Of a stretch of DNA of 64,000 nucleotides, positions 1-7,852 are shown piece after piece. The number at the start of each line of letters is the position of its first letter. Within the stretch, counting starts at the first letter, position 1. This DNA is from Pseudomonas sputi. Its GTDB lineage: Bacteria; Pseudomonadota; Gammaproteobacteria; Pseudomonadales; Pseudomonadaceae. Below the pieces are notes generated by a model. It saw only the letters and a list, made by a program, of their open reading frames with translations, did no database searches and had not been told where the DNA came from. Position numbers and translations under genes: made by a program. The stretch is taken from contig NZ_BQHI01000003.1 in NCBI RefSeq assembly GCF_021603585.1, positions 124,001 through 188,000 of the forward strand. Direction: 5' to 3'.

Positions 1-383
1 TGCAGGCAAACGTAATAGGTGAAAATTGCGATCAACAAGCCAACGATCGAATACTTCTTCGCCTCGTGAAACGCTTCGGCGGAGTCATTGACTCTTCGGT
101 AAAGATAATAAGTACCCAACAGGCAATAAGCGGTATAGATCGACTCTGTCGTGATGATGAACCAATAGATGCGGTGATGCATCATGGGTGACTCAATCGC
201 TCTGTAACGTATGTTTTCGTTGATTTGAGTCGTATCCATACTCAGGATGTGTCCGACGTATTCATAGTTTGCCGAGTAGTCCGTCAAGTTTCCGTACATC
301 ACCATCAGACCAAAAAAGCTGATGTAGGCCATCAGGCAGACTTTGCTATAGCGGACAAGTTGATCGGTATTGGACGTTCTCAA
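1..383 (-). CDS. DUF2165 family small integral membrane protein (3' part beyond window)
   Basis: Reading the minus strand from a TTG at 383 gives an open frame to the window edge (127 codons). The product begins with a hydrophobic segment (about residues 14-31) followed by GNLTDY and, further on, HILSMDTTQ. These are hallmarks of DUF2165, a family of predicted four-helix membrane proteins of unknown function. A second hydrophobic stretch follows YWFIITTESIYTAY. An in-frame stop lies seven codons upstream of the TTG, there is no ATG between them, and a CGGAG lies about 10 bases before the TTG, so TTG is the best start. The C-terminus is cut off by the window. Function is unknown; the family assignment rests on remembered family motifs. 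Confidence 0.7.
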   Translation of the reverse strand, partial: MRTSNTDQLVRYSKVCLMAYISFFGLMVMYGNLTDYSANYEYVGHILSMDTTQINENIRYRAIESPMMHHRIYWFIITTESIYTAYCLLGTYYLYRRVNDSAEAFHEAKKYSIVGLLIAIFTYYVCL

Positions 384-500
384 GGTTGCTATTCTCCGGA
401 GTGTTTATCGTTATATTTGATAAGTCCGGAAAGTTTATAGTGGGGTGGTTTGTTTCGTTGAAGTGTTGATTTTCAAAGTATGTATTGGCTGGAAGTTGAA

Positions 501-528
501 CGGGCAAGTACTTTGCAGTACTTGCCCG
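501..528 (-). terminator. Perfect stem-loop downstream of the hydroxyacid dehydrogenase gene
   Basis: CGGGCAAGTACT and AGTACTTGCCCG form a 12-bp perfect stem with a 4-base loop, starting 7 bases past the stop codon of the minus-strand dehydrogenase gene. The following bases are only moderately T-rich, so it is either a rho-independent terminator or a 3'-end stabilising hairpin. Confidence 0.6.
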
Positions 529-534
529 ATTCGT

Positions 535-1509
535 TTATCCGCGCCAGACCTGCGGGTTCACCAGATCCTGCGGACGCTCGCCAAGCAGGGCGCTGCGCAG
601 GTTGGCCAAGGCACGATTGGCCATGGCTTCGCGGGTTTCGTGGGTGGCCGAGCCGATGTGTGGCAGGGTCACGGCGTTTTTCAGCTGGAACAGTGGTGAC
701 TCGGCCAGCGGTTCCTTTTCGTAGACGTCCAGACCGGCAGCGCGAATCCGGTTGTTCTGCAATGCCTCGATCAGTGCCGGCTCGTCGACGACCGGGCCAC
801 GGGAGATGTTCACGAGAATCGCGTCGGGCTTCATCAAAGCCAGTTCGCGATGGCTGATCAGGTGGCGGGTCTTGTCGCTGAGCGGCACCACCAGGCAGAC
901 GAAATCGGCTTCGGCCAGCAGTTGGTCAAGGCTGCGAAATTGCGCGCCGAGTTCCTGTTCCAGTCCGGTCTTGCGGCTGTTGCCGCTGTAGAGAATCGGC
1001 ATGTTGAAACCGAAGCGTGCGCGACGGGCGACGGCGGCGCCGATGTTGCCCATGCCGACGATGCCCAGGGTCTTGCCGTGCACGTCGCAACCGAACAGCG
1101 GTGCGCCGACGCTGGCCTGCCATTGGCCGGCCTTGGTCCAGGCGTCGAGTTCGGCGACGCGGCGGGCGCTGCTCATGATCAGGGCGAAGGCCAGATCGGC
1201 GGTGCTTTCGGTCAGAACGTCCGGGGTGTTGGTGAGCATGATCCCGCGTTCGTTGAAGTAGGCGAGGTCGTAGTTGTCGTAGCCGACGGAGACACTGGAG
1301 ACCACTTCAAGTTTTGCGGCGTTTTCCAGTTGGGCCTTGCCGAGTTTGCGACCGACCCCGATCAGGCCGTGGGCGTGGGGCAGGGCTTCGTTGAACTGGG
1401 CGTTGATGTCGCCGTTTTTCGGGTTGGGGACGATGACGTCGAACTCCTGTTGCAGGCGTTCGATCATGGAGGGGGTGATGCGGCTGAAGGCCAGGACTGT
1501 TTTTTTCAT
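535..1509 (-). CDS. ghrB: D-2-hydroxyacid dehydrogenase (glyoxylate/hydroxypyruvate/2-ketogluconate reductase type)
   Basis: This 324-residue cytosolic NAD(P)H-dependent reductase belongs to the D-isomer 2-hydroxyacid dehydrogenase family and is closest in motif pattern to GhrB/TkrA, which reduces 2-ketogluconate, glyoxylate and hydroxypyruvate. The Rossmann motif GMGNIG is at residues 152-157. The catalytic triad expected for the family is present: Arg237 in NISRG, Glu266 in EKEP and His284 in LPHIGSAT. Length is normal. It stands alone, with a strong stem-loop after the stop and a repeat-rich gap upstream, so the context does not fix its substrate. The family is certain; the choice among glyoxylate, hydroxypyruvate and 2-ketogluconate is inference. 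Confidence 0.85.
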   Translation of the reverse strand: MKKTVLAFSRITPSMIERLQQEFDVIVPNPKNGDINAQFNEALPHAHGLIGVGRKLGKAQLENAAKLEVVSSVSVGYDNYDLAYFNERGIMLTNTPDVLTESTADLAFALIMSSARRVAELDAWTKAGQWQASVGAPLFGCDVHGKTLGIVGMGNIGAAVARRARFGFNMPILYSGNSRKTGLEQELGAQFRSLDQLLAEADFVCLVVPLSDKTRHLISHRELALMKPDAILVNISRGPVVDEPALIEALQNNRIRAAGLDVYEKEPLAESPLFQLKNAVTLPHIGSATHETREAMANRALANLRSALLGERPQDLVNPQVWRG

Positions 1510-1639
1510 CGCTATGGGCTCGGCTTCGGGGCTTTAATGCCAAGCAAGCTAACATTTCTGTTTTGGGTTGTCTTGGCGGCCTCCGGGCCGACCAGACTTT
1601 TGGGGTTTTGGGTGAATATCCGTTTCTGCGGGTGCACCC

Positions 1640-1860
1640 GCTGGCGGTTTCGCTTTTACAGCGAGTCACTTTGGCAAACGCCCCAAAGTAACCAAAACGC
1701 TGGGCCCCGGCGTTCGGCACCTCGCCTAGGCTCGGTGTTCCTTCGCTCCGGGACTCATCCGGGGGCACCGCCTCCGGTTTGCTTCGCTGCACCTCCTCTC
1801 GGTGTGTTCGACTTCGTCGAACGGCGCTTCGCGCCCACCCCCAGATGAATCCCTCCACTC
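1640..1860. repeat. Probable dispersed Pseudomonas intergenic repeat
   Basis: Between the dehydrogenase and DUF6124 genes lies a non-coding block carrying phrases such as CACTTTGGCAAACGCCCCAA, GTAACCAAAACGCT and CACCTCGCCTAGGCTCGGTG. I recognise this as a long dispersed repeat that recurs between genes in fluorescens-group genomes. All frames through it give low-complexity, non-protein-like translations. The recognition is from memory and no second full copy lies in this window. Confidence 0.45.
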
Positions 1861-1913
1861 AGCCTGCCGAAGGGGCCGGCAAGTCAAAAGCGGTACTCGA
1901 GCTAACGCTCATC

Positions 1914-1948
1914 GTGGTGAGTGGTGAGTGGTGAGTGGTGAGTGGTGA
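1914..1948. repeat. 7-bp tandem repeat, five copies of GTGGTGA
   Basis: Five exact consecutive copies of the heptamer GTGGTGA lie in the non-coding gap 1510-2082. Such a short array is prone to slippage and would vary in copy number between strains. No coding frame uses it. Confidence 0.9.
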
Positions 1949-1974
1949 GATGTGGAGGGCGGACTGTTTTTGCT

Positions 1975-2063
1975 TGATCGTTCCCACGCTCTGCGTGGGA
2001 ATGCAGCCCGGGACGCTCTGCGTCCCATCCTGGCTGCCAGCGAATGCAGTTATCGCTGGCAGG
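1975..2063. repeat. REP-like palindromic elements
   Basis: Two adjacent palindromic units are visible. The first holds GTTCCCACG, GCGTGGGAA and GGGACG/CGTCCC arms, and also occurs in the algL-algI gap near 25294-25410. The second is a perfect 10-bp inverted repeat, CTGCCAGCGA...TCGCTGGCAG, whose core is shared with the REPIN-like element at 63822-63905. They are intergenic dispersed repeats of the Pseudomonas REP type. Confidence 0.7.
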
Positions 2064-2082
2064 TCGGTTTGGTCAGAGGGAC

Positions 2083-2457
2083 TTAGCTGTGTGTGGGATG
2101 ACGTTGTACTTCGACGTTATCCAGCACGCGGTTCACGGCGAGTTCGGCGAGCATGATGACTTGTTGAATGCCCAGAATCCGGTGTCGCTGTGGTGAGTCG
2201 ACATAGGCTGCCACGTCACTGGCCATGACGCTGGCCGAGGCCAGGGATTCGCAGGCGTGGGCCAGCAGGCTTTCGTCGTCCATGTCCGGTGAAATCTGGA
2301 ACATTTCGCTCGGTTTGCGGCTGGGGCATTTTTTCGGGAGAGGGTTCAGGTAGTGGTCGAGCGCGCGTTCGGCGGCGTCGTGGAGTTTCTTTGAATCGGC
2401 GGATTCGTAGGGCGAGGTGTCGTTGGTTTCAGGTGGGTTCGGCGTTGGTTTCTTCAT
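2083..2457 (-). CDS. DUF6124 family protein
   Basis: The product is a 124-residue protein with a proline-rich start (MKKPTPNPPETND), then SPYESADSKKLHDAAERALDHYLNP, a FQISPD segment and an alanine-rich helical C-terminal half (LAHACESLASASVMASDVAAY). This matches the Pseudomonas-restricted DUF6124 family as I remember it. Function is unknown; no signal peptide or membrane segment is seen, so it is probably cytosolic. The start codon overlaps the stop of an upstream 103-codon frame (ATGA) and lacks a clear Shine-Dalgarno sequence, so translation may be coupled or controlled by the structured leader at 2458-2765. Confidence 0.7.
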   Translation of the reverse strand: MKKPTPNPPETNDTSPYESADSKKLHDAAERALDHYLNPLPKKCPSRKPSEMFQISPDMDDESLLAHACESLASASVMASDVAAYVDSPQRHRILGIQQVIMLAELAVNRVLDNVEVQRHPTHS

Positions 2458-2765
2458 GGAAACATTACTCGATGGCTTGTTGGGTTGAAGCTGCCAGCTT
2501 TCGTTTTCCAGGCGAGAGGGTGGCAGCTGTGCACGGACTGGAAAAACCGGTCAAACCATCCAAACCCGGCAGGCCCAAGGGCCTCCCGCGCACAGCCGCC
2601 ATAACATTGCGATTCAAAAAGCGCCGCAGTATGCCATGAGCATTGATGGTAGAAATCGAGTTTTCCAGACCCGGCCGCTGATGCGTCAGCGACCCTCAAA
2701 AGCCTATCCACCTCGTTTCCGAGGGACAACCGACGCGACTTGTCGGAAACATCCCCCCAAATCAC
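2454..2765 (-). CDS. Possible 103-residue leader protein, translationally coupled to DUF6124 gene
   Basis: An ATG at 2765 opens a 103-codon frame whose TGA overlaps the ATG of the DUF6124 gene. The translation (MIWGDVSDKSRRLSLGNEVD, ending in NPTSHRVMFP) has mixed composition with several Cys and His residues and no recognised domain. The ATGA overlap is what a coupled gene pair would show, but the same stretch is packed with RNA stems, and a chance open frame in a structured GC-rich leader is equally likely. I have no function to propose. Confidence 0.2.
   Translation of the reverse strand: MIWGDVSDKSRRLSLGNEVDRLLRVADASAAGSGKLDFYHQCSWHTAALFESQCYGGCAREALGPAGFGWFDRFFQSVHSCHPLAWKTKAGSFNPTSHRVMFP
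2458..2765 (-). promoter_or_regulatory. Highly structured leader of the DUF6124 gene (candidate structured RNA)
   Basis: Read as minus-strand RNA, this stretch holds four separate stems: GTTTCCGA/TCGGAAAC (2743-2750 with 2715-2722, 8 bp perfect), GGTCGCTGA/TCAGCGGCC (2694-2686 with 2681-2673, 9 bp including one G-U, tetraloop CGCA), AGGCCC/GGGCCT (2584-2579 with 2576-2571) and GCTGCCA/TGGCAGC (2527-2521 with 2497-2491). It ends directly at the DUF6124 start codon. Either a cis-acting RNA or the coding sequence of a coupled 103-residue protein could explain it. Confidence 0.4.
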
Positions 2766-2786
2766 CCCGTCTGTAGGACGGTAAAC

Positions 2787-3755
2787 TCAATTCGCCAGCC
2801 TGGCTCCCGCCAGACTCCCACTCATCTCATAAGCCGCCAATTCCGCCTGATGCCCCGCCAGAATCTCCGGCAGCGACCCGCGCAAATACTCGACCCAAGT
2901 CTTGATCTTCGCATCCAGGTACTGCCGCGACGGGTAGATCGCGTACAGGTTCAGTTCCTGCGAGCGGTAGTTCGGCATCACCCGTACCAGCGAGCCATTG
3001 CGCAAGCCTTCAATCGCGGCGTACACCGGCAGGACGCCGACGCCCATGCCGCTGGTGATCGCGGTTTTCATCGCGTCGGCGGAGTTCACCAGGAAAGGTG
3101 AGCTGTTGATGGTGACCATTTCCTGACCGTCCGGGCCGTCGAAGGCCCATTTTTCCAGGGGGATCACCGGGCTGACCAGGCGCAGGCAGGCGTGGTTCAG
3201 CAGGTCGCTGGGTTTCTGTGCGCAGCCGTTGGCTTTCACGTAGGCCGGCGAGGCGCAGACGATGCTGTAGGTGATGCCCAGGCGCTGCGAGACGAAGCCC
3301 GAGTCCGGCAGTTCGCGGGCGAGGACGATGGACACGTCGTAGCCTTCGTCGAGCAGGTCCGGCACGCGGTTGGCCATGGTCAGGTCGAAGGTCACGTCCG
3401 GGTGGGTCTTGCGGTAGCGGGCGATCGCGTCGATCACGAAGTGCTGGCCGATGCCGGTCATGGTGTGCACTTTCAATTGTCCGGCCGGGCGGGCGTGGGC
3501 TTCGCTGGCTTCGGCTTCGGCCTCTTCGACGTAGGCGAGGATCTGCTCGCAGCGCAGCAGGTAGCGCTTGCCGGCTTCGGTGAGGGCGATGCGCCGGGTC
3601 GTGCGATTGAGCAGGCGGGTTTGCAGGTGGGCCTCAAGGTTGGAGACCGCGCGCGAGACGTTGGCGGTGGTGGTGTCGAGCTGCACGGCGGCGGCGGTGA
3701 AGCTGCCTGCTTCCGCTACACAACTGAAGGCGCGCATGTTTTGCAAAGTGTCCAT
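2787..3755 (-). CDS. LysR-family transcriptional regulator of the divergent efflux operon
   Basis: The 322-residue protein has the LysR winged helix-turn-helix at residues 1-60 (FSCVAEAGSFTAAAVQLD ... VSRAVSNLEAHLQTRLLNR, then TTRRIALTEAGKRYL) and a typical effector-binding domain behind it (GQLKVHTMTGIGQHFV ...). It is transcribed away from the efflux operon starting at 3938, across a 182-bp shared promoter region, the usual arrangement for a LysR activator of aromatic-acid efflux (AaeR-like). The effector is not deducible from sequence. GAGAG precedes the ATG by 7 bases. Confidence 0.85.
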   Translation of the reverse strand: MDTLQNMRAFSCVAEAGSFTAAAVQLDTTTANVSRAVSNLEAHLQTRLLNRTTRRIALTEAGKRYLLRCEQILAYVEEAEAEASEAHARPAGQLKVHTMTGIGQHFVIDAIARYRKTHPDVTFDLTMANRVPDLLDEGYDVSIVLARELPDSGFVSQRLGITYSIVCASPAYVKANGCAQKPSDLLNHACLRLVSPVIPLEKWAFDGPDGQEMVTINSSPFLVNSADAMKTAITSGMGVGVLPVYAAIEGLRNGSLVRVMPNYRSQELNLYAIYPSRQYLDAKIKTWVEYLRGSLPEILAGHQAELAAYEMSGSLAGARLAN

Positions 3756-3937
3756 GGGGTGCTCTCAAGGGAGATGGCAAATTGTGACACGAAGTTTCAG
3801 GGGCTGAGACCCCCGACCAAGGGATTATCTCGTTAACGGTAACAAAGATTCACAGGATTCCCAGCTTATCGCCGTCATGGCGCCCCCCTAGAATTGCGCC
3901 CACCTCGAAACATCTCCCACCTCAGGAATTCGCAGCA

Positions 3938-5449
3938 GTGCCGCGTCGCATCAACAGAGCGCTTTTGCCGCTCAGTGTTCTGGCTCTTTCATTAGGTCTT
4001 GGCGGCTGCATCGGAACCGGAGGAATTGCCCCGCAGGGCAAGGCTCTGGAGGCCAATGAACTGGCCACCGACGAGGCCATCGCCCACGCCGCCCGTGACG
4101 CAAACTGGCCCACCGCCCAATGGTGGCAAGCCTACGGTGACCCGCAACTCAATCACTGGATCGACCTTGCCGTGCAGGGCAGCCCGACGCTGGCCATGGC
4201 CGCTGCGCGCGTGCGTCAGGCCCGGTCACTGGCCGGTGTCGCCGAAGCCGCCGAGTCGTTGCAGATCAATGGCGAGTCGACCCTCAAGCGCCACAACTGG
4301 CCGACCGACCCGTTCTACGGCCCTGGTGAACTGGCCAACAGCACCACCTGGGACAACAACGCCGCGCTGGGTTTCAGTTACGCCCTCGACCTCTGGGGGC
4401 GTGAAAGCAACAGCACCGAGCGGGCCGTCGATCTGGCGCACATGAGCGCGGCCGAGGCGCGGCAGGCGCAACTCGAATTGCAGAACAACATCGTGCGCGC
4501 CTACATCGAACTCTCGCTGCATTACGCCCAGCGCGACATCGTCGCGGCGACGCTCAAGCAGCAACAGCAGATCCTCGAGCTGGCGCAGAAACGTCTGGAC
4601 GGCGGGATCGGCACCCACTTCGAAGTCAGCCAGGCCGAAACCCCGCTGCCGGAAACCCATCGGCAACTGGACGCGCTGGACGAAGAAATCGCCCTGAGCC
4701 GCAACCAGATCGCGGCACTGGCCGGCAAAGGACCGGGGGCCGGCGCGCAATTGCAGCGTCCGACCCTGTCCCTTGGCGCGGCACTGAAGCTGCCGTCGGC
4801 ACTGCCCGCCGAACTGCTCGGCCAGCGTCCGGATGTGGTCGCCAGTCGCTGGCAAGTGGCGGCGCAGGCGCGCGGGATCGAGGTCGCGCATGCCGGGTTC
4901 TACCCCAACGTCGACCTGGTCGGCAGCCTCGGCTACATGGCCACCGGCGGCGGGGCGCTGGAGTTCCTGACCGGCAAGAAGCTCAACTACAACGTCGGGC
5001 CGGCGATCTCGCTGCCGATCTTCGACGGCGGGCGATTGCGTGCGGAACTGGGTGAAGCCTCGGCGGGTTATGACATCGCCGTGGCGCACTACAACCAGAC
5101 CCTGGTCAATGCGCTGAAGAACATCTCCGATCAGTTGATCCGCCGCGAGTCGATGGACAAACAGCAGACATTCGCCGCCGAATCGGTGGCCACGGCGCAG
5201 AAGACTTACGACATCGCGATGATCGCCTACCAGCGCGGGCTCACCGATTACCTCAATGTGCTCAACGCCCAGACTCTGCTGTTCAAACAACAGCAAGTTC
5301 AACAGCAGGTGCAGGCCGCGCGCTTGAGTGCCCATGCCGAACTGGTGACGGCATTGGGTGGTGGTCTTGGTGCGGGTAAAGACGTGCCGACGGCACAACA
5401 AACCCAGGCACCGAAAACCCCGGCCCTTCTTCAAGCACTCGACCACTGA
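3938..5449 (+). CDS. Outer-membrane efflux lipoprotein, NodT/OprM type
   Basis: The 503-residue protein has a lipoprotein signal with lipobox Leu-Gly-Gly-Cys (Cys24) and two outer-membrane-efflux repeats (VRQARSLAGVAEA... and the second half from about residue 320, HAGFYPNVDLVGSLGYMATG). It should form the trimeric outer-membrane channel for the pump encoded downstream. The GTG at 3938 is preceded by CAGGAAT and gives a complete signal peptide. It is the first gene of a four-gene operon (outer-membrane factor, FUSC, DUF1656, HlyD adaptor). The next gene starts 10 bases after its stop. Confidence 0.9.
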   Translation: MPRRINRALLPLSVLALSLGLGGCIGTGGIAPQGKALEANELATDEAIAHAARDANWPTAQWWQAYGDPQLNHWIDLAVQGSPTLAMAAARVRQARSLAGVAEAAESLQINGESTLKRHNWPTDPFYGPGELANSTTWDNNAALGFSYALDLWGRESNSTERAVDLAHMSAAEARQAQLELQNNIVRAYIELSLHYAQRDIVAATLKQQQQILELAQKRLDGGIGTHFEVSQAETPLPETHRQLDALDEEIALSRNQIAALAGKGPGAGAQLQRPTLSLGAALKLPSALPAELLGQRPDVVASRWQVAAQARGIEVAHAGFYPNVDLVGSLGYMATGGGALEFLTGKKLNYNVGPAISLPIFDGGRLRAELGEASAGYDIAVAHYNQTLVNALKNISDQLIRRESMDKQQTFAAESVATAQKTYDIAMIAYQRGLTDYLNVLNAQTLLFKQQQVQQQVQAARLSAHAELVTALGGGLGAGKDVPTAQQTQAPKTPALLQALDH

Positions 5450-5459
5450 GCAAGACTTA

Positions 5460-7652
5460 ATGACTCCCTTGCCCGCACCTTTGCGCTGGCTCTACTCCCT
5501 GGAATGGCGCCGGGGTTTCTTCGACTGGGCGCGCAGCGACGGCGTGACCTGGGTTTACATCTTCAAGGTCTTGATCGCTGCGTTCCTGACCCTGTGGCTG
5601 GCGATGCGCCTGGAATTGCCGCAGCCGCGTACGGCGATGATCACCGTGTTCATCGTCATGCAGCCGCAGAGCGGTCAGGTATTCGCCAAGAGCTTCTATC
5701 GCTTCCTCGGCACCCTGGCCGGGTCGGCGATGATGGTCACGCTGATTTCACTGTTCGCCCAGAACACCGAACTGTTCCTTGGTTCGCTGGCGATCTGGGT
5801 CGGCCTCTGTTCGGCCGGCGCCGCCCGTTGCCGCAACTTCCGCGCCTATGGTTTTGTGCTGGCCGGTTACACCGCCGCGATGGTCGGCCTGCCGGCGCTC
5901 GCCCATCCTGACGGTGCATTCATGGCGGCGGTGTGGCGGGTGCTGGAAATTTCCCTGGGGATTCTCTGCTCGACCCTGGTCAGCGCCGCGATCCTGCCGC
6001 AGACCGCCAGCGCCGCGATGCGCAACGCCTTGTATCAGCGCTTCGGTGTGTTCGCCCTGTTCGTCACCGACGGCCTGCGCGGGCGCAGCAAACCTGAATC
6101 GTTCGAGGCCAGCAACGTGCGCTTCATCGCCGAAGCGGTGGGGCTGGAAGGGCTGCGCAGCGTGACCGTGTTCGAAGACCCGCACATGCGTCGGCGCAAC
6201 GGTCGGCTCAGTCGCCTGAACAGCGAGTTCATGGGCATCACCACCCGCTTCAACGCCTTGCATCAGTTGCTCGAACGCCTGCGTCGCAACGGTGCCGATC
6301 ATGTGGAAGCGGCGATCAAACCGGGCCTGCAGGATCTGGCCGAAGTGCTCGACGGCTTCAGCGGCCGCGCCCTGACCAGCCCGGATGCGGCGCGTCTGGT
6401 GCAGGCGCTGGCGGCGTACAAGGAAGGCTTGCCGGCGCGGGTGCGCAGCCTGCGGGCGATCTTCCAAAAGAGTGAGCCGAGCGACGCCGAGCAACTGGAT
6501 TTCCATACCGCGTACGAATTGCTCTATCGCTTCGTCGATGACCTGCACAGTTATGCACAGACCCACGCTTCCCTGGCCGATCACCGCCACGAACGCGAGC
6601 GCTGGGACGAACCGTTCACCCCGCAAACCAGTTGGTGGGCGGCGGCCGCTTCGGGGATTCGTGCCGCGTTCATTCTGGTCGTGCTCGGCAGTTACTGGGT
6701 CGCTACCGCGTGGCCGAGCGGCGCGACCATGACCCTGATCGCTGCCGCCACTGTGGGCCTGTCCGCCGCCACACCGAACCCGAAACGCATGGCGTTCCAG
6801 ATGGCCTGCGGCACGTTCCTCGGGGCGCTGATCGGCTTCGTCGAGATGTTTTTCATCTTCCCGTGGATCGACGGTTTTCCGTTGCTGTGCGTGATGCTCG
6901 CGCCGGTGATCGTGCTCGGTTCGTTCCTCACTTCGCGGCCGCAATACGCCGGCGTCGGCCTCGGTCTGCTGATCTTTTTCAGCACCGGTTCGGTGCCGGA
7001 CAACCTGACGATCTACAACCCCTACACCTTCATCAACGACTACATCGCCATGGTCATGGGCATGTTGGTCTGCGCAGCGGCGGGCGCGATCATCCTGCCG
7101 CCGAACAGCCGCTGGTTGTGGCGGCGGCTTGAGCAGGATCTGCGCGGGCAAGTGGTGTACGCGATCAGCGGCAAGCTCAAGGGGCTGGCATCGAGTTTCG
7201 AAAGCCGTACCCGCGACCTGATGCATCAGGCTTATGGCCTGGCGGCCGGTCAGCCGCAGGTACAGAAAAACCTGCTGCGCTGGATGTTCGTGGTGCTGGA
7301 AGTCGGTCACGCGATCATCGAGTTGCGCAAGGAACAGGCGATCCTGCCGGTGCATCCGGCGTATGCCGAGTCCCAGCCATGGCGCCAGGCAATCCGGGTC
7401 ATGGGACGCTCGCTGGTGCGGCTGTTCCTGCAACCGAACTCAAGCAATCTGGAACGCGCGCTCGTGGCGGTCGATCACGCGATCAGCCGGGTCGCCGCCA
7501 CCGATGAGCCGTTCGCGCCGCACTTCGATACCTCGGCCCTGCGGCGGGTGAAAAGCTACCTGCACTTTATCCGCACCTCGTTGCTCGACCCGCAATCACC
7601 CCTTGCTGCCTATGCCATCGCCAAGCCCGAAGGACTTGCCCATGCCTCGTGA
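5460..7652 (+). CDS. FUSC-family inner-membrane efflux pump (AaeB-like)
   Basis: This 730-residue protein has the FUSC/AaeB layout: an N-terminal membrane bundle (about residues 25-175, including QPRTAMITVFIVMQPQSGQV), a cytosolic middle, and a second membrane bundle (about 400-550, including SGATMTLIAAATVGLSAATP). AaeB homologues export hydroxylated aromatic acids together with a HlyD-type adaptor. The ATG at 5460 is chosen because the N-terminus then begins right before the first conserved segment; an upstream in-frame start would overlap the preceding gene. Its stop overlaps the start of the DUF1656 gene by 11 bases. The substrate is unproven. Confidence 0.88.
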   Translation: MTPLPAPLRWLYSLEWRRGFFDWARSDGVTWVYIFKVLIAAFLTLWLAMRLELPQPRTAMITVFIVMQPQSGQVFAKSFYRFLGTLAGSAMMVTLISLFAQNTELFLGSLAIWVGLCSAGAARCRNFRAYGFVLAGYTAAMVGLPALAHPDGAFMAAVWRVLEISLGILCSTLVSAAILPQTASAAMRNALYQRFGVFALFVTDGLRGRSKPESFEASNVRFIAEAVGLEGLRSVTVFEDPHMRRRNGRLSRLNSEFMGITTRFNALHQLLERLRRNGADHVEAAIKPGLQDLAEVLDGFSGRALTSPDAARLVQALAAYKEGLPARVRSLRAIFQKSEPSDAEQLDFHTAYELLYRFVDDLHSYAQTHASLADHRHERERWDEPFTPQTSWWAAAASGIRAAFILVVLGSYWVATAWPSGATMTLIAAATVGLSAATPNPKRMAFQMACGTFLGALIGFVEMFFIFPWIDGFPLLCVMLAPVIVLGSFLTSRPQYAGVGLGLLIFFSTGSVPDNLTIYNPYTFINDYIAMVMGMLVCAAAGAIILPPNSRWLWRRLEQDLRGQVVYAISGKLKGLASSFESRTRDLMHQAYGLAAGQPQVQKNLLRWMFVVLEVGHAIIELRKEQAILPVHPAYAESQPWRQAIRVMGRSLVRLFLQPNSSNLERALVAVDHAISRVAATDEPFAPHFDTSALRRVKSYLHFIRTSLLDPQSPLAAYAIAKPEGLAHAS

Positions 7653-7842
7653 AATCGCCTTCCACGGCGTGTACATGCCGACCATGACCCTGATGTTTTT
7701 CGTCGCCGCGGCACTGGCCTGGGCGCTGGACCGGTTCCTCTCGGGCTTCGATCTGTACCGCTTCTTCTGGCACCCGGCGCTGCTGCGCCTGAGCCTGTTT
7801 ACCTGTCTGTTCGGCGCGATGGCGCTGACTGTCTACCGTTGA
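7642..7842 (+). CDS. DUF1656 small membrane protein (AaeX-like)
   Basis: The 66-residue protein starts MPREIAFHGVYMP, the conserved opening of DUF1656/AaeX, and has two predicted membrane helices (about residues 12-32 and 45-63). Such peptides accompany FUSC pumps and HlyD adaptors in aaeXAB-type operons; their exact role is unknown. AAGGAC lies 6 bases before the ATG, and the gene overlaps the end of the pump gene, indicating tight coupling. Confidence 0.85.
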   Translation: MPREIAFHGVYMPTMTLMFFVAAALAWALDRFLSGFDLYRFFWHPALLRLSLFTCLFGAMALTVYR

Positions 7843-7852
7843 GAATGCTCTG

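Noticed and set aside
1914-1948. The heptamer array as part of a CRISPR
   Set aside because: The repeats are 7 bp, directly adjacent and without spacers; no cas gene is present in the window.
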